Position numbers and translations under genes: made by a program | Notes under the pieces: generated by a model | Databases searched by the model: none | The model's input: the letters and a program-made list of their open reading frames with translations, nothing else | What the model was told of the DNA's origin: nothing | NCBI GenBank assembly: GCA_027625915.1 | Contig: JANTQA010000032.1 | Coordinates: 5,518,001-5,582,000, forward strand | DNA: 64,000 nt | DNA from: Anaeramoeba flamelloides | Lineage: Eukaryota; Metamonada; Anaeramoebidae | Reading direction: 5' to 3' | In this document: in pieces, positions 37,101 through 48,400 of the stretch | How the letters are laid out: every line of letters begins with the position of its first letter | Position numbering within the stretch: position 1 is the first letter of the stretch

Positions 37101-39575
37101 ATTAAAAAAACTAAATGAAAAAATAAAAATAAATAAGGTTTCAATTTAACTTATTCTTGAAAACATTTTTTGCCAAAATCATTGAATTCACACTTTAAAT
37201 TATGTATATTTTTAGATTCAGTATCTTGTTTTAACTCATTTACAAAAACAAATTCTAAATTATGGGGAATTTTCTTTTTACAAAAGGGACTAATTTGGTA
37301 CTCAAATGTTTTTTTTATTTTTAAATGGTAAAATTAAAAAAAAGTTAAACTAAAAGGATAAACTCTCTGAAAAAGCATTCTAATTTAATATATTATCTTA
37401 TTCTTTTATTTCAAACTTTTCTCAACCCAATTTTTCAAAAAAAATATAAAAAAGTGCATTGTAATTTCAAAAAAATAATTTTGATATTCAAAAGTTGAGA
37501 GTGTTTTTTATTCTAAAAAAAAATTATCCCAGTGTTTAATTGAATTAAGTATCGAACTTAGATTTCGAAAAATATTAATCAGAAAAAAATAGTGCTTAAT
37601 TTTATTAAGAACATATAACTTAAATGTGGTTTTATATTAGGTTTGGAAAAATATCATAAATTGAGTTTTTGTTTCCCTATTTTTGATTTTAGGTATGTCC
37701 AAATTTTTGGAATGGGGTTTAGTTTTTTTTTTTTGGGAGAAGATAATTTCAGATTCTTTGAATAAAACTTATGGCTATTTTTTTGGTTTAAACTTTGATA
37801 ACATATAATAATATTCACTTCTCCAATTCCACTAAACCCAACTATTTAAAATCCTAACAAGTTATAATTTGACTTAATTATTCTAATTTTGGAATCCTTC
37901 TAGCTATTTAAGTCCCATTTATGTTTCCTTTTATGATTCTCTCAATTGTAATGTTGTTGTTCTTTTTAAACAAAATCCATTAATCCTAAATGCCACTAAT
38001 AAAAAAATATTTCTAATTGCTTTATGTTGTCAGGATTAAAAAAATCTCAAAAATGATGAAAATTGAAAAAATGTTAAAATTAAATGCCACAATAGAATGT
38101 TGAGATAAGGATAAAAGATAAGTTATTCAACATTCAAAACACTATTTTAAGCAATTCAACTCAACATTCTATTGTGGCAATATCTTTGAGACTTTGAAAA
38201 AAAAATTTAAAAATCTTATGAATGAAGTACTTTAAATAATAAAAATCAATGAGGTACAGCCAGAGTAAAAAATGTTATTTTCTGATCCCAATCAAAATTG
38301 CAAAAAAGTGAAAAATTTTTCTTTACCGTGGCTACTCCCTTAAGATTCTTTTACAGAAATAAAAATTTGAAATGTTAGACGATTATTAAATCTGTTTTTG
38401 GAAAGTTTAATGAAAATTGTGTTCAATTTATTTTTAAACAAATAGGGAAAATTTTGTTCTTCATGTTCAAAAAGCTCAAAAATAATAAATATTTTACATT
38501 TTTATCTCTTTGACAAGGCTTGTGTTTTTTTATTCTTAAAATTGTTGTTTGTACTGTTAATTGTAAAACAATATGTTCAAAATTTTCACTCAGCTTTCCA
38601 AAAAATTCCCATCCTTTGAATTAAAATAAATCATAAAAGACCCCAATTCGAAAAGGGATATTAATAAAGTACGCTGATTTTTAAGAAATAAAAATTTGAA
38701 ATACTGGTATTTGAATTCTAAATGGGAATAAATTTTCACCTCCTTGACCAGATTTTTCTTTACTACTTTGAGTTACCAAAGCTGTGGGTTGTAGTTGGGG
38801 CTCTATTTTGGAAATAGATGTTTGAAAAACAAGTGAAAATTTTTCCCCTTTAGAATTCAAATGCCAGTATAAGAGATTATTACAAAATCTTTTTTTGGAA
38901 AGTTGATTGAAAAAGATGTTCTTTAATTTGTTGTTAGTATTGTTGGGAAGTTTAATTTCAATTTTTGTTGGTTAATTGGAATTAAAAAAATAAAGATAAA
39001 AAAACAAAAGAAATACCTTTTTATTGGTTCAAAAGCATTGGTGATGTAATCTTTTGTTTTTAGATTAAAGTGTTTTTGAAAGCCTATTCATTAAAAAGAG
39101 TAAATTGGAAAGAAATCATCAAAAAAGAAAGATGAAATTTTTTTTTTTTTAGTTTGCTTTTTTTAGCTTCTTTACATAAAAAAAAAAAAGAAATGGACTA
39201 AAAATACGAAAAAAAATATTTCTAATTATTTTTAAACAATTTTATTGATCTGGATCTTGGTTTGAAGAATAAGGGTTAGTTTCAATTCTTGGATAAAATT
39301 ACAAGATCTTTCGATTGTATTGACACATTACCAAAAATAATCATTTTTTCTTTTTTTTTTTTTGAATAAAGAAAGGATCAAATTTTACCTGGTGACAAAT
39401 CGTAAACTTTGAAATTCTTAAGGTTTATTTTGTGTGCACCAAAGAGCTGGACACTTATTTTATTTGCAAAAAGGATTGAAAAATCTGATTTTAAGATTAG
39501 AACCGATGAAGATATTTTTTCAAGTTTTTTAAAAAGCTTGTGAGATTGTTTTTTATCGAAATTTGTTTTTGACAT
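31111..39575 (-). CDS. PAS-domain protein with C-terminal coiled coil (4 exons)
   Basis: Exons are 39575-39389, 39050-39017 (a 34-nt microexon), 35513-35290 and 31541-31111. Phases agree at every joint (G|AT, AG|T, G|AT) and the sum is 876 nt, giving 291 aa. Residues ~15-120 form a PAS fold: LEKISSSVLILKSD, ILFANKISVQLFG, YDLSP, then QKTFDKLEFWSVVYVTLIRI and FQVIFKKA. The PAS core is split over three exons. After an acidic linker, residues ~165-275 are a charged, heptad-like coiled coil, and the tail is acidic (DSDEDSGSDSNSD). PAS domains bind ligands or partners; the ligand is unknown. The short acceptors (ATAG, AAAG) are like those of neighbouring genes. Introns 2 (3.5 kb) and 3 (3.7 kb) are full of transposons. 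Gene structure is inferred from phase and fold; no catalytic domain is seen. Confidence 0.8.
31884..32343. mobile_element. Inverted-repeat element in PAS-gene intron 3 (~460 bp)
   Basis: The ends are complementary with repeated AAAAAAAGT motifs (GGAAAAAAAGTAAAACAGG, AAAAAAAGTGAAAAAC) followed by a TTCAATGGGAATGTTAATGA block; the right end mirrors this. The interior contains an inverted R3 copy. Its inner block is shared with the element at 20183-20645, suggesting one superfamily. Confidence 0.75.
33309..34712. mobile_element. Foldback element with tandem-repeat arms
   Basis: The left arm (33,309-34,124) and right arm (~34,298-34,712) are complementary over hundreds of bases, around a ~170-bp spacer. 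The arms are built of ~101-bp tandem units (CTAAGGATTAAATG recurs at 33360, 33460, 33561 and, in altered form, 33867; two units are in the right arm). Outer ends share CACAAGTG / CACTTGTG. The inner arm parts match at GGTCTAGACTTTCTATATCC-type blocks. This is the architecture of foldback transposons. A 192-bp LINE fragment splits the left arm. It lies in intron 3 of the PAS gene. Confidence 0.85.
33592..33783 (-). mobile_element. Short LINE 3'-end insertion (copy 4)
   Basis: The direct repeat AAAAAAGGGGGA flanks it at 33580-33591 and 33784-33795. The insert begins with a T-run (poly(A) of a minus-strand LINE), followed by the family's 3' end (GGGAGGAAATTAATTTCCTC, CCTAATTTCTAAATTTTTG). It is a severely 5'-truncated retrotransposition event, younger than the foldback element it interrupts. 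Confidence 0.88.
35905..36130 (-). mobile_element. Diverged LINE 3'-terminal relic
   Basis: A 67-codon minus-strand frame (LINLNEIILNC-like core, then LINNREIYDFTLKFLKG) aligns in layout with the LINE C-terminus (LVGNKLIFESLIKFLNKNLG). It probably represents another lineage of the same LINE group. It lies in PAS-gene intron 2. Confidence 0.5.
36198..36363. mobile_element. M2 MITE copy
   Basis: Flanked by TA. The left end is CTGGTATTTGAATTCTAAAT and the right end is the complement with changes (CCCATTTAATATTCAAATAA). It lies immediately outside the TTAA-flanked element at 36389. Confidence 0.75.
37035..37617 (+). mobile_element. R2 repeat, copy A (583 bp)
   Basis: It is colinear with copy B at 50795-51374. 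Short inverted ends (TATATGTTCC / GAACATATA) suggest a DNA-transposon-derived MITE. There is no coding sequence. Copy A is nested in the TTAA element. Confidence 0.75.
38083..38180. repeat. ~100-bp hairpin
   Basis: GCCACAATAGAATGTTGAG at the left returns as CTCAACATTCTATTGTGGC at the right, a perfect 19-bp inverted repeat around an AT-rich loop. Probably a tiny MITE. Confidence 0.8.
38579..38914. mobile_element. M3 MITE split by an M2 MITE (38704-38867)
   Basis: The outer element has ends AATTTTCACTCAGCTTTCCA and its complement (TTTGGAAAGTTGATTGAAAA). The inner M2 copy is TA-flanked, with CTGGTATTTGAATTCTAAAT and the complementary GAATTCAAATGCCAG at its ends. A clean M3 copy is at ~41,277-41,437. 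The nesting gives a relative age: M3 inserted before M2. Confidence 0.75.
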
Positions 39576-39611
39576 TTGACAAAGTATGCAAAAGTAAAAA
39601 AAATAAATTAA

Positions 39612-40008
39612 ATGTCAAAGTTCCTTTTAGGAAATTATTTTTCAAAATTAAAAAATCCGTATTTATTATTTTTTGCAATTTTTTTGATTAAGATACGGTA
39701 TGACTTTTTAATGAATAGGGTTACCACTTTCGTGATCTAATAATACTTTGGTTACCTCTCTCCAAATTCAAATTTTTTACAAAAAAAAACTTTTCACAAC
39801 AAGGATTCTTGAAGAGTTTGTTTGTGATCATAAGGGGTCAACAGTTATCCCAACCAAAAAGAATTTGTGTTTGTTTCTGATGCAAGACATTATTTCTGAT
39901 AATATTTTCAATAAAAGAACAGCTCTGAAATATAGACACCTTCTTAACAAAAACTTTCCTCCTTTATCCTATTTTTTGAAGGGGATAGAATTTTCAACAA
40001 ATTTGTAA
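39612..40008 (+). CDS. Possible small two-exon gene, function unknown
   Basis: Exon 1 39612-39697 and exon 2 39804-40008 join in phase 2 (CG|G) with donor GTATGA and acceptor CAACAAG, over a 106-nt intron, giving 96 aa ending GIEFSTNL. The second exon has base composition well above the local background, which supports coding. Residues ~16-28 are hydrophobic (NPYLLFFAIFLIKI), perhaps a membrane or signal-anchor segment; the rest is polar. I recognise no family. Its ATG would lie only 36 bp from the ATG of the divergent PAS gene, which is tight, so one of the two starts may be wrong. Confidence 0.4.
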
Positions 40009-40514
40009 ATTATTTGAAAAATTGAATAATTAATTCAAACTTTTGAAAATGTCACTTATTTAGGCAAACCATTTTAAATATGAGAAATTCTAAAATGGAA
40101 TTTTTTTGTAAACCAAAAACAATTTTTTTTTTTTTTTTCTTTGAAAAGAATTTACAAATTGAATAGACGATCGATTAAAAAATCTTTTAAAAATTTGATT
40201 TAGTTATAATAGGCTGAATCAACTCCTCAGAAATCAAAAAGCAATTATACATGGTACAATTTAACAAACTATTGTCATTAAAAGTTGTACAGCTTTTATT
40301 CTTTTACAGATTGAAAAAAACAAATAATTCTATAAATTCAGAAATAAGGAACCAATTTAAGGGAATTATTTGACAAGTTGTTTGTCTATAATTATGGTTT
40401 GTTAGAATGAAAAGTTAGACTAACAGTTCTCGAGAGTTGAAATGACTCCTAAAAAACTCTTTTCTTATTATTGAAAAATAAATTCTTTTTTTTTTTTAAA
40501 ATAATTAGTGTGGG

Positions 40515-40715
40515 TTATCTCCTTTTTATTTTTCAATATTTTCCCTTTCACAAAAAAAAAAATTATAAATATTAGCCATATTTTCCCTCGTCTTCGACTC
40601 TGTGAAAATATGTGTTGTATTGTTCCTTGGCTTTTAGCCATCGAAACAATACAACACATATTTTCATTTTTTTTTGTCAAAGGGAAAATATTGAAAAATG
40701 TGAAGGAGATAACTT
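40515..40715. repeat. Nested double hairpin (~200 bp)
   Basis: Outer arms: TTATCTCCTTTTT, TTCAATATTTTCCCTTT, mirrored by AAAGGGAAAATATTGAA and GGAGATAA. Inner arms: TGAAAATATGTGTTGTATTG and its complement. It is a long hairpin with a second hairpin at its tip. The open frames read on both strands here are consequences of the palindrome. Confidence 0.85.
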
Positions 40716-41053
40716 ACTTATCAACCATAGAGTGTCATTTTAAAGACACTTTACATAATTTATTAATTTTTTTTTAAAAAATGAGGGAAAAAGGACAATA
40801 CGGCCAATATTATCCTTTTTGGAGTAAAAGGGACCGATATAAACCAATAATTTTACCATTTGAATTTTTTCAAATTTTTCGTTGATTTTCCGGTTGATAA
40901 CAAGTAAAAATTTTCATTTTGGCAAAATTTGTATTTTTCAAAATCTAAAGATAAAAACCAAAATGGTAAGATTACAATAAGTAATAATTAATCAATAGAA
41001 CCATCTTGTAGTAACAATTTTTTCAATTGTTTTATATCAAGTTTTATTTCATA

Positions 41054-41219
41054 GTATGTGAATGGTAAATCGGAAAAATGTTCACCTCATTTTTCAATTT
41101 TCTTTTCAAATAGAGTTCCTTCTTACAATCTTATAAACTACTTCTTGGAAACTAAAATTAGTCAAAAAAATATTGAAAAGGAAGTGAAAATTTTTTTCCA
41201 TTTATAATTCAAATACCAG
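41054..41219. mobile_element. M2 MITE copy
   Basis: The left end is worn (AGTATGTGAATGGTAAATCGG) and the right end is clear (TTCCATTTATAATTCAAATA). The size matches the family. Confidence 0.65.
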
Positions 41220-41276
41220 ATTTAGTCATTGATCAAAAAATCCAAAGATTACTGTTTATTGCAAAATAAATGGAAT

Positions 41277-41437
41277 AAAATTGTGATTCGGCTTTCCATA
41301 AAAAAATTTTCAAAATCTTGTAACCTAATCTGTAAAGAAGCTTAAATTATCAATTTACCCTTTTCAAATGAGTGATTTTGATGTTTTTATTTAAATTTGT
41401 GTGAAGGGATTTTTTTGGAAAGCTGAGTGAAAATTTT
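41277..41437. mobile_element. M3 MITE copy
   Basis: Inverted ends around GGCTTTCCATAAAAAAA and TTTTTTGGAAAGCTGAGTGA, ~160 bp in total, with no coding content. The same ends bracket the M2 copy at 38704. Confidence 0.7.
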
Positions 41438-42474
41438 GATCTTTTTATTTCTCAATTAATTGTAGTTACATTAGTTTCCTTTTCAAAAGTTAGTTTTAAT
41501 CTCAATATATTTCAAATACATGTAAAATAATTTGTTAAAAGTAATCTCTCGTCACTTATTATATTTTTTAAAATAAAATTGAATTTTCGAGCCTATAATC
41601 AATATTTCATGAAAAATCAAAGAAAGAATTTTTTTAAAATCAAAAAGAAAAAAAAAAAAGACACAACCAATTTTCCAGCACCTAAATAATTCGATATAAA
41701 ATTGAGATTATAACTGTTGATATTTATGATTTAAGAAATATCTCCCAAACCAACAAATTGTATTTAGATTAAGATCCGAAAGTTTTACATCTGTAATTAA
41801 AGTAATAATCTGTTTAAATAAACAAATCAAATGATTATGAAGAATCAATTAATAATAATTAACAATTTTGGATATTTAAATAATAATAATTAGAATTGAG
41901 TTTAATTAAGAGTTTTCAAAGGAAATTTGTACCTATTTTTTTGGAAATCGTTAATTAATGTTCAAAAAAACAGATTACCTAAACTTTTATAACCAAGTTA
42001 AATTACAAATTTTTATTTGTACTAAGGATTCTATTCCAAATAACTATACTTTTATTTATATTTCACAATAAATGAAAATCCTATCTAATTATTGTTCGTA
42101 TTTAACTTTCTTTTTTCTTATTTATCAATAAATCCCATTGATTTAATAATATTTAAAATTATGTATTCGTATTTTATCTGTCAATTACTATATTCAAATA
42201 ATAAAAAATTCAAAATAAACAAATTGTTTCTGAAAGAAATATCGAATAAAAAAATAAAAAAAAAATATAAATAAAAAAAAATAATTTGATAGTTAATTTT
42301 GATGTAAAGAATTCTAACTTTATTTGAATCTAATCTTATATAATCTTATATATGATTTTTTAAATATTAAAGATATTTTTATTAAAAAAAACGAAAATGA
42401 AAAAAAATAAAATAAAGTTAAAAATTGTAAAGATATTCTTATAAAGGAAAAAGAAAAAAAAATCATAATAAAAA

Positions 42475-45400
42475 TTACTTTTTTGAAAATAATTTAGAAT
42501 AGAACGAATTGGTGTTTAGATGTATTTTGAATCTATTATTAATAGCTTTGATATTGCCCATTCTATATCTTAAGGGTTCTATTAAAGAGTGTTCCGAAAT
42601 GGCCAAATGTCTATCATTTACGATGACAGTTTTTCTAACCAATTCTGCGAGCAAATGTCTCGACAATAAAGAATTAGTTAATAAGGGGCCATAAGTTAGA
42701 GACGAAGTTAAATAATTTTCGATTCGTATCGAATATAGCCCTGTATAATGGGGCTTAATGATAACAAAAATAGTATTTTTCCCCGATTTAATCAGTTTCG
42801 GGTCAAAGATGCGTTTATCGTCAACCCAAACAATAATCACTCTATTTTTCGAGAAGAGGTTTTTTTTATTGATCAGGTTATTATCATTAAATGTGATCAT
42901 TGTTGAAACATAGAAAATGATTTCCATATTAAAATCGGAATAATAAGGTGCATACTGTCCAGTGGTTTCTGTATCTAATGCGCCTTTAAACCCTTGGTGT
43001 TTTTCCAAGTCCACAACCCACCCAAGTTCTGTTAAAAAGATTTGGAAATCCTTTGATCCTTCCTTATTTAGGAAAATTTGATCTGGGCTTGTTAAACGGT
43101 TTTGTCCTGGACCGACATAGAATATGTTGCAAATATGATTAATCCGCTCGGGGAATTTATCTAATAATCCCAAAGATTTTTTGAAATTGACATTTGAATC
43201 GATAATATCCAAATAGTCTTCACCATCTAATTTAATTAAACCTAAATTGGCTAAAAATAATCGGGAATTATTAAAAAAATAATTGTTAGCATCATCGTCA
43301 TTATTATTGCGCTTGCCTGATCCCAATAATGAAAACTTGGAATGTTTTTTTTCATTTGGATTAATTTTTTCTTTTTTGATTTCATAATTTTCTTTTTTGA
43401 TTTCATAATTTTCTTGTTGTTTTATTTTGAAATTGCTATCCTTATTGCCTTTTTGATCCTGGTATTTATTTTTATTAATCAAATTATTTGTGAAATTTCT
43501 TTTAATGGGCTTATTTCTTTTACAATTGATGTCGATTTCAGAAACCTCGTCTTCTAAAAATCTATATACTTCTTCCAATCTGTGCTGTATACCCATCACA
43601 TGTGTTAAGCAGTTATGCTGCAACCCGCGTTCGATTGAAAAATAATCTAAGATGGTATTATCTAAGCCAAAGTCAATTTCCTGTTCATGCGATTGCTCCT
43701 CTGATAAAATAATTTCCTGTTTATAAATTGGTGCTCTGGGCTCGCCGTTCCAAATGTGCTTTTCCCATTGGGATTGCGGGACTAATTTACTGGACAAAGG
43801 CAAAGATCGAAATTTGACTCTCCATGCATATTTGCCATTAATTTCTCTGATTAATAATATCAAACTCTTTTCGTCCCTTTTGACAATATTTTCGGTTCCC
43901 TTGTTCGTGCTTTTTGCCAAATTTGGTTCTTCAAAGATGGTTAATATTCGGCTCCTTTTGATCATAAAATAATTTGTTAATTTATTGAAGTGGTCTTCAT
44001 CCAATTTGAATGCGTCTTTGATTATAGATTCTGTGATTAATGTAGACTTTGTTGAGGGTCCCGACAATGAAGGGTAATTGCCCACTTCCTTAAATAATCT
44101 ATGGAATAAATACATTGCCGCGTCTTTGATTTTCTCTGATTGGAAAGTCTTTGTTTGCTTTTTTTTAGTCTTTCCAATTACGGGGGCCTGAATTGACAAT
44201 TCAACCGACTTCATGATTTCAATTAAGGCCTTTGGGTGAGAGTAAATCCATTGGTGGTGCATTATATAGCAACCAATGACTGAAAATATGGAACAAATGA
44301 ACAGCTCTTGCTCCTCTTGATTAAACCGTGAAGGTTCGTTGATATACTTTCTGATTAATTGCGAAAGGGAAGAAATCAAATTTGGTATTGTTATCTCGGA
44401 GTGATTAAAAATATCCTTTGTCTTTTCAGAAATGATTTCTAATAATTCTAAGGCCGTTAAGGAGACACTTACATTCCATTTCAATTGGGAATTCTGTGGG
44501 TTGCATAGGAAATTTTGACAAGTCAAAATGACCAACGAGCTATATTCTGGCAAGATATCGATTATTTCATATAAATACACCCCCATCGACCATAACAAAA
44601 GAGAAGCATTTCTTTGATCATTTTCATTGGTAAAGGTCTTTAAAAAAATTTGCATTAGCAACGGCTGATAGTCCTCAAATTTTTTAATTTTTAATAATTC
44701 TGATTTTAAATTGCTTCGGATCTGCTGTATATTTAACTTGTTTAAATATCTCGGTAAACAAATTAAACTTATTAAAATTTGGTAACATGATTTCCTTAAT
44801 AAATCAATCCTGACAGAAATGTTTTGTGGATACTTTTTAAGCACTAAAATTTTGTTAATGATGTCCAGATAAAACGGTACCAAAATATATACACCGGGTA
44901 ACTCTGTTGAAAAAATGTTTGTTGTGTTACATAGAATGGCACAAATAGACCTCCCTGCAGTTTTTTCGTTTTCAAATGCCCTGATTAGGCTTTCATAAAA
45001 CCTTGTGACATAAGTATCTAAAAATGGCTCGTTTTGGTGGGTCATAAAAATGGTACACAGTATACTATAACAGCATTCAGTCCCTTCTTCAAATCCTGGC
45101 CTGGCTAGTTTGACAGCAGTGAATATAGATTTCCCGAAAATGTTTAATATCGAATTCCCGTCTGGATGCTCCGGTAAGTATTCCCGTTCATATTTGATTT
45201 CATAATCTCTTCTTGTACCAATTCGTAATAATAGTGTGACCAAATCTCTGACCCCGCTCATTGCTTGGAAAAAGATTTCTGGGTTTTGGATCTGATTTGG
45301 ATCTCCAAGTAGATCTTTTATGAATTAATTTTGATTTTTTGAATATTAATTTTCATAATGAGATGAATAATATTATTAATTTTGAAATATAATTTTTTTT

Positions 45401-48400
45401 TATTTTTTTTATTTTGAATTTGATTATTGGGTCAATTTTTTTAATTTTTCAAGTTAAGCGATCTGTTTGAGAATTAAAACAAATAAATTTTTAATTTATT
45501 CATTTTTTTTTTTTTTTTTTTTCAAATCAATTTTCTTTGAAAGAGGATATCAAAATTAAAATTTATTTTTAAAATAATGAAGATTTATGAAAAGAAAATT
45601 AATTTATCGAAAAAACAAAAAAAAGATGATCATAATTTTTCACAATAATTTATTAAATTAAAAGATTTTTATGTTTTTCATTTACAAAAACAATGTTTAT
45701 CCAAGGCTTTTTTTCGAACAAAAAAAAAATATTTATTTTTTAGTATTTTTTTTTAATAATTTAAATTACTTGGGAAAACTCTGAAAAAATATATATCTAA
45801 ATCAGTTTTTTTTTTTTTAAAAATTGAAATCTATACAGTTGAAAAAGAGAAAATATGCCATGTTTCGAAAAAATGAATAAAATGCTACCAAACTTTTTTT
45901 ATGATAAATGTAGCCAAAAGAGCTAAAAAAAATTTAAAATTCTTTTCTGAATAAAATTCAAATTTCATTAAGCTTTACAATCCCCAAAATTTGAAGAAAG
46001 ATTATCTTGTATTTGGTGTGATGACTTGTTATTTTGGTTCTTAGTTGATCGATCTTGGACTTGGTATTGGTTTTAATAGTGGTTCAAAAATAGCAATTTT
46101 TGACAATTTTTTTTTTTTTTTTTCCGAAATCCGATTTGAAGAGTGTAAGACTAATTAATTGGGTAGAACTTAAGTTAGAAAAAAATTAGATTTTTGGGGT
46201 ATCCAGATTGAAATATTTATTTTCCTTTTTGGTCAATTACCTAAAAAATACCTTTTTTTAAAAGTACAAAAAAAAATCCAAAATTAATTTAAAATTTCAA
46301 TTAACAACCGAAAAAAATTAAATATATTTTATAAATACCATCCAATCTCTTAGTCTTACACTCTTCAATTCGGATTTAGGAAAAAAAAAAATAAATTGTC
46401 AAAAATTGCCTTTTTGAACCATTATTATCAATACATATTTAGCTGAAGTTTGATTAGCTAATAAATAAAATAACAAGCCACCACACAAACACAAGATAAT
46501 CTTTTTTTCAAATTTTGGGTTTACGTGAATCAGATAAAGAATTAAATTATAAAATAGACTAAAGCTTGATCATGTATTTTAAATTAATTGGGAAAGATAC
46601 AGTTCAAACAGATAGTTTAATAAGAAATATGTTGGATATAAATGAAGAAAAAACTTACCTAAAGTTTTTTGCCAAAAAAAGATAAGTTTTTCATCGTTTA
46701 ATTGAATTCTTGATGGTTTAAATTTTGCTTTTGTAGTTGGTGGACTATCTCCAGTTATTAAATTAAAAAAAAAGATTATTAAAAAGAATATATATACATA
46801 TATATTATTATTATCAATGTCTCAAATACAAATAGAAAAAGAAAAAAGAAAAAATTAAAAAAAGAAAAATATTATTTACACAATGATCATAATTTCTTCG
46901 GTTCCTTCATGTTTACCATAAAGTAAATTAATGACTCTATTAATTAAACCATAGGTTGTTACAGACCATTGAACAATTGTTTGAAGATTATGCCTCCATT
47001 TGATAAACGCATTTTCAAATCTCTGCCACATTTCATTTTTTTGGGTTCCAGATAATAACCATAAATCAAACACAACCTATTGTTTTATTTTTTTAAAAAA
47101 AAAAATTAATGAATTGTAGTATAAGAAAATATTAAAAATTAGAGATTACATAAAAAATTCAAAATATTTATTCGTTTTTTTTATTTTATTTTTAAAGAGA
47201 TCAAGATATAATTTATATTCGTAGATCTCAATCAAATTAAATTTCCTCTGAAAAACATAAAAAAAGACTTTATAAAATGTTCCTACATATATGGTATCAG
47301 GTAAAAATTGAAGAAAGTAACACATTTCTGATTATTGAAATTTCTAAACGAAAATTTAGAAATTAGGGATGAACCTTCAAGTGTCGTAGAGTGCTGTAGA
47401 GTGTCTAGATTTTTTTTCTTTTTATTTCTAAAATTAAAAAAATCTAAACGGAGCTTTTCCTGAATTCAAAAGAAGTGAGTAAAATCTTTGATTTAACTCA
47501 ATTCTATTAAATTAAGGAAAACCTAAAGAAAAGTGTCTTCAAGTTCCTAACTGCGGTTTTTTCGAATTCAAAAGAATCGAGAAAAATCTTTGATTATACT
47601 CAATTTTTTTAAATTATGGAAAACCTAACTGCGGTTTTCTGTTTTATTTGTTAAGTGTTCTAGGTTTTTTTGAGTTTTCTATTTATTTGGAAAATCAATA
47701 GATTTTCGTTAGGTTTTTTTTTCATTTTTCAAAATAAACCGAAAATTTATTAAAATTTTCTGTTTATTAGAAAAGCTCAAAAAAACCTAGAACACTTCCT
47801 AAATAAATAGAAAATTGAAAAAAACCTTACGAAAATCTATCGATTTTCCAAATAAACAGAAAATTAAAGAAAACCTAACGAAACTTCCAATGTGTTGAAT
47901 TCTGCAACTCATTATATGTATATTTATATATTTCAATTTTTAGTTCGATTAAATCTTTTTGGTTCCAATTGATTTTATTATTTATTCGTTTATTAAATTT
48001 TATTAATTTTTCCATAATTTGGAAGAGATAAATTTCCTAATTTATTTTTGAATTTAAATTTCTTTTTATTTACTGAAATTATCATATTTTCAATTTTAAA
48101 TTCTGTTTTGTAAATAAGAAATTGGTGTATTTCTGTTTATTTTGCATATTCAAGTAATACATTAATTAATCCACGAATTTAAATAATTTATCTTTTTTAT
48201 TTCATAATTATATATTTCTAACCCATATGTTAATTGACTTAATATAAAAAGATTTAAATAATCTTATTTTCAAGTTATTGCTCAGAGAATTGTTATTAAA
48301 TAATTATTTAGAGCTATTAAATGTTTCTTTTGCTTTTTTCAGATTATATATTAAATGTGAAATTTTATCCAAATAAATACCCAAATATTTAATTTTTCTT

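Larger units (their letters stand above)
36389..38339. mobile_element. TTAA-flanked composite element (1.95 kb)
   Basis: TTAA at 36385-36388 and 38340-38343 abuts inverted ends GGGAGTAGC(T/C)AC. A TTAA duplication is characteristic of piggyBac-type insertion; the short ends and the absence of a transposase point to a non-autonomous copy. Inside are an R1-like remnant (~36,850-36,990), R2 copy A and a 100-bp hairpin. It lies in intron 2 of the PAS gene. Confidence 0.65.
40010..42473. other. Region between the small gene and RalGAP beta 3' end
   Basis: It contains a nested hairpin (40515-40715), an M2 copy (41054-41219) and an M3 copy (41277-41437). The remainder is AT-rich, and the 42,000-42,470 stretch is the likely 3' flank of the RalGAP gene. 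No other gene is supported. Confidence 0.5.

Noticed and set aside
47385-47895. Telomere-like repeats suggested by CCTAAC/TTAGG words
   Set aside because: The words are spaced in hairpin modules, not tandem, and occur inside an intron.
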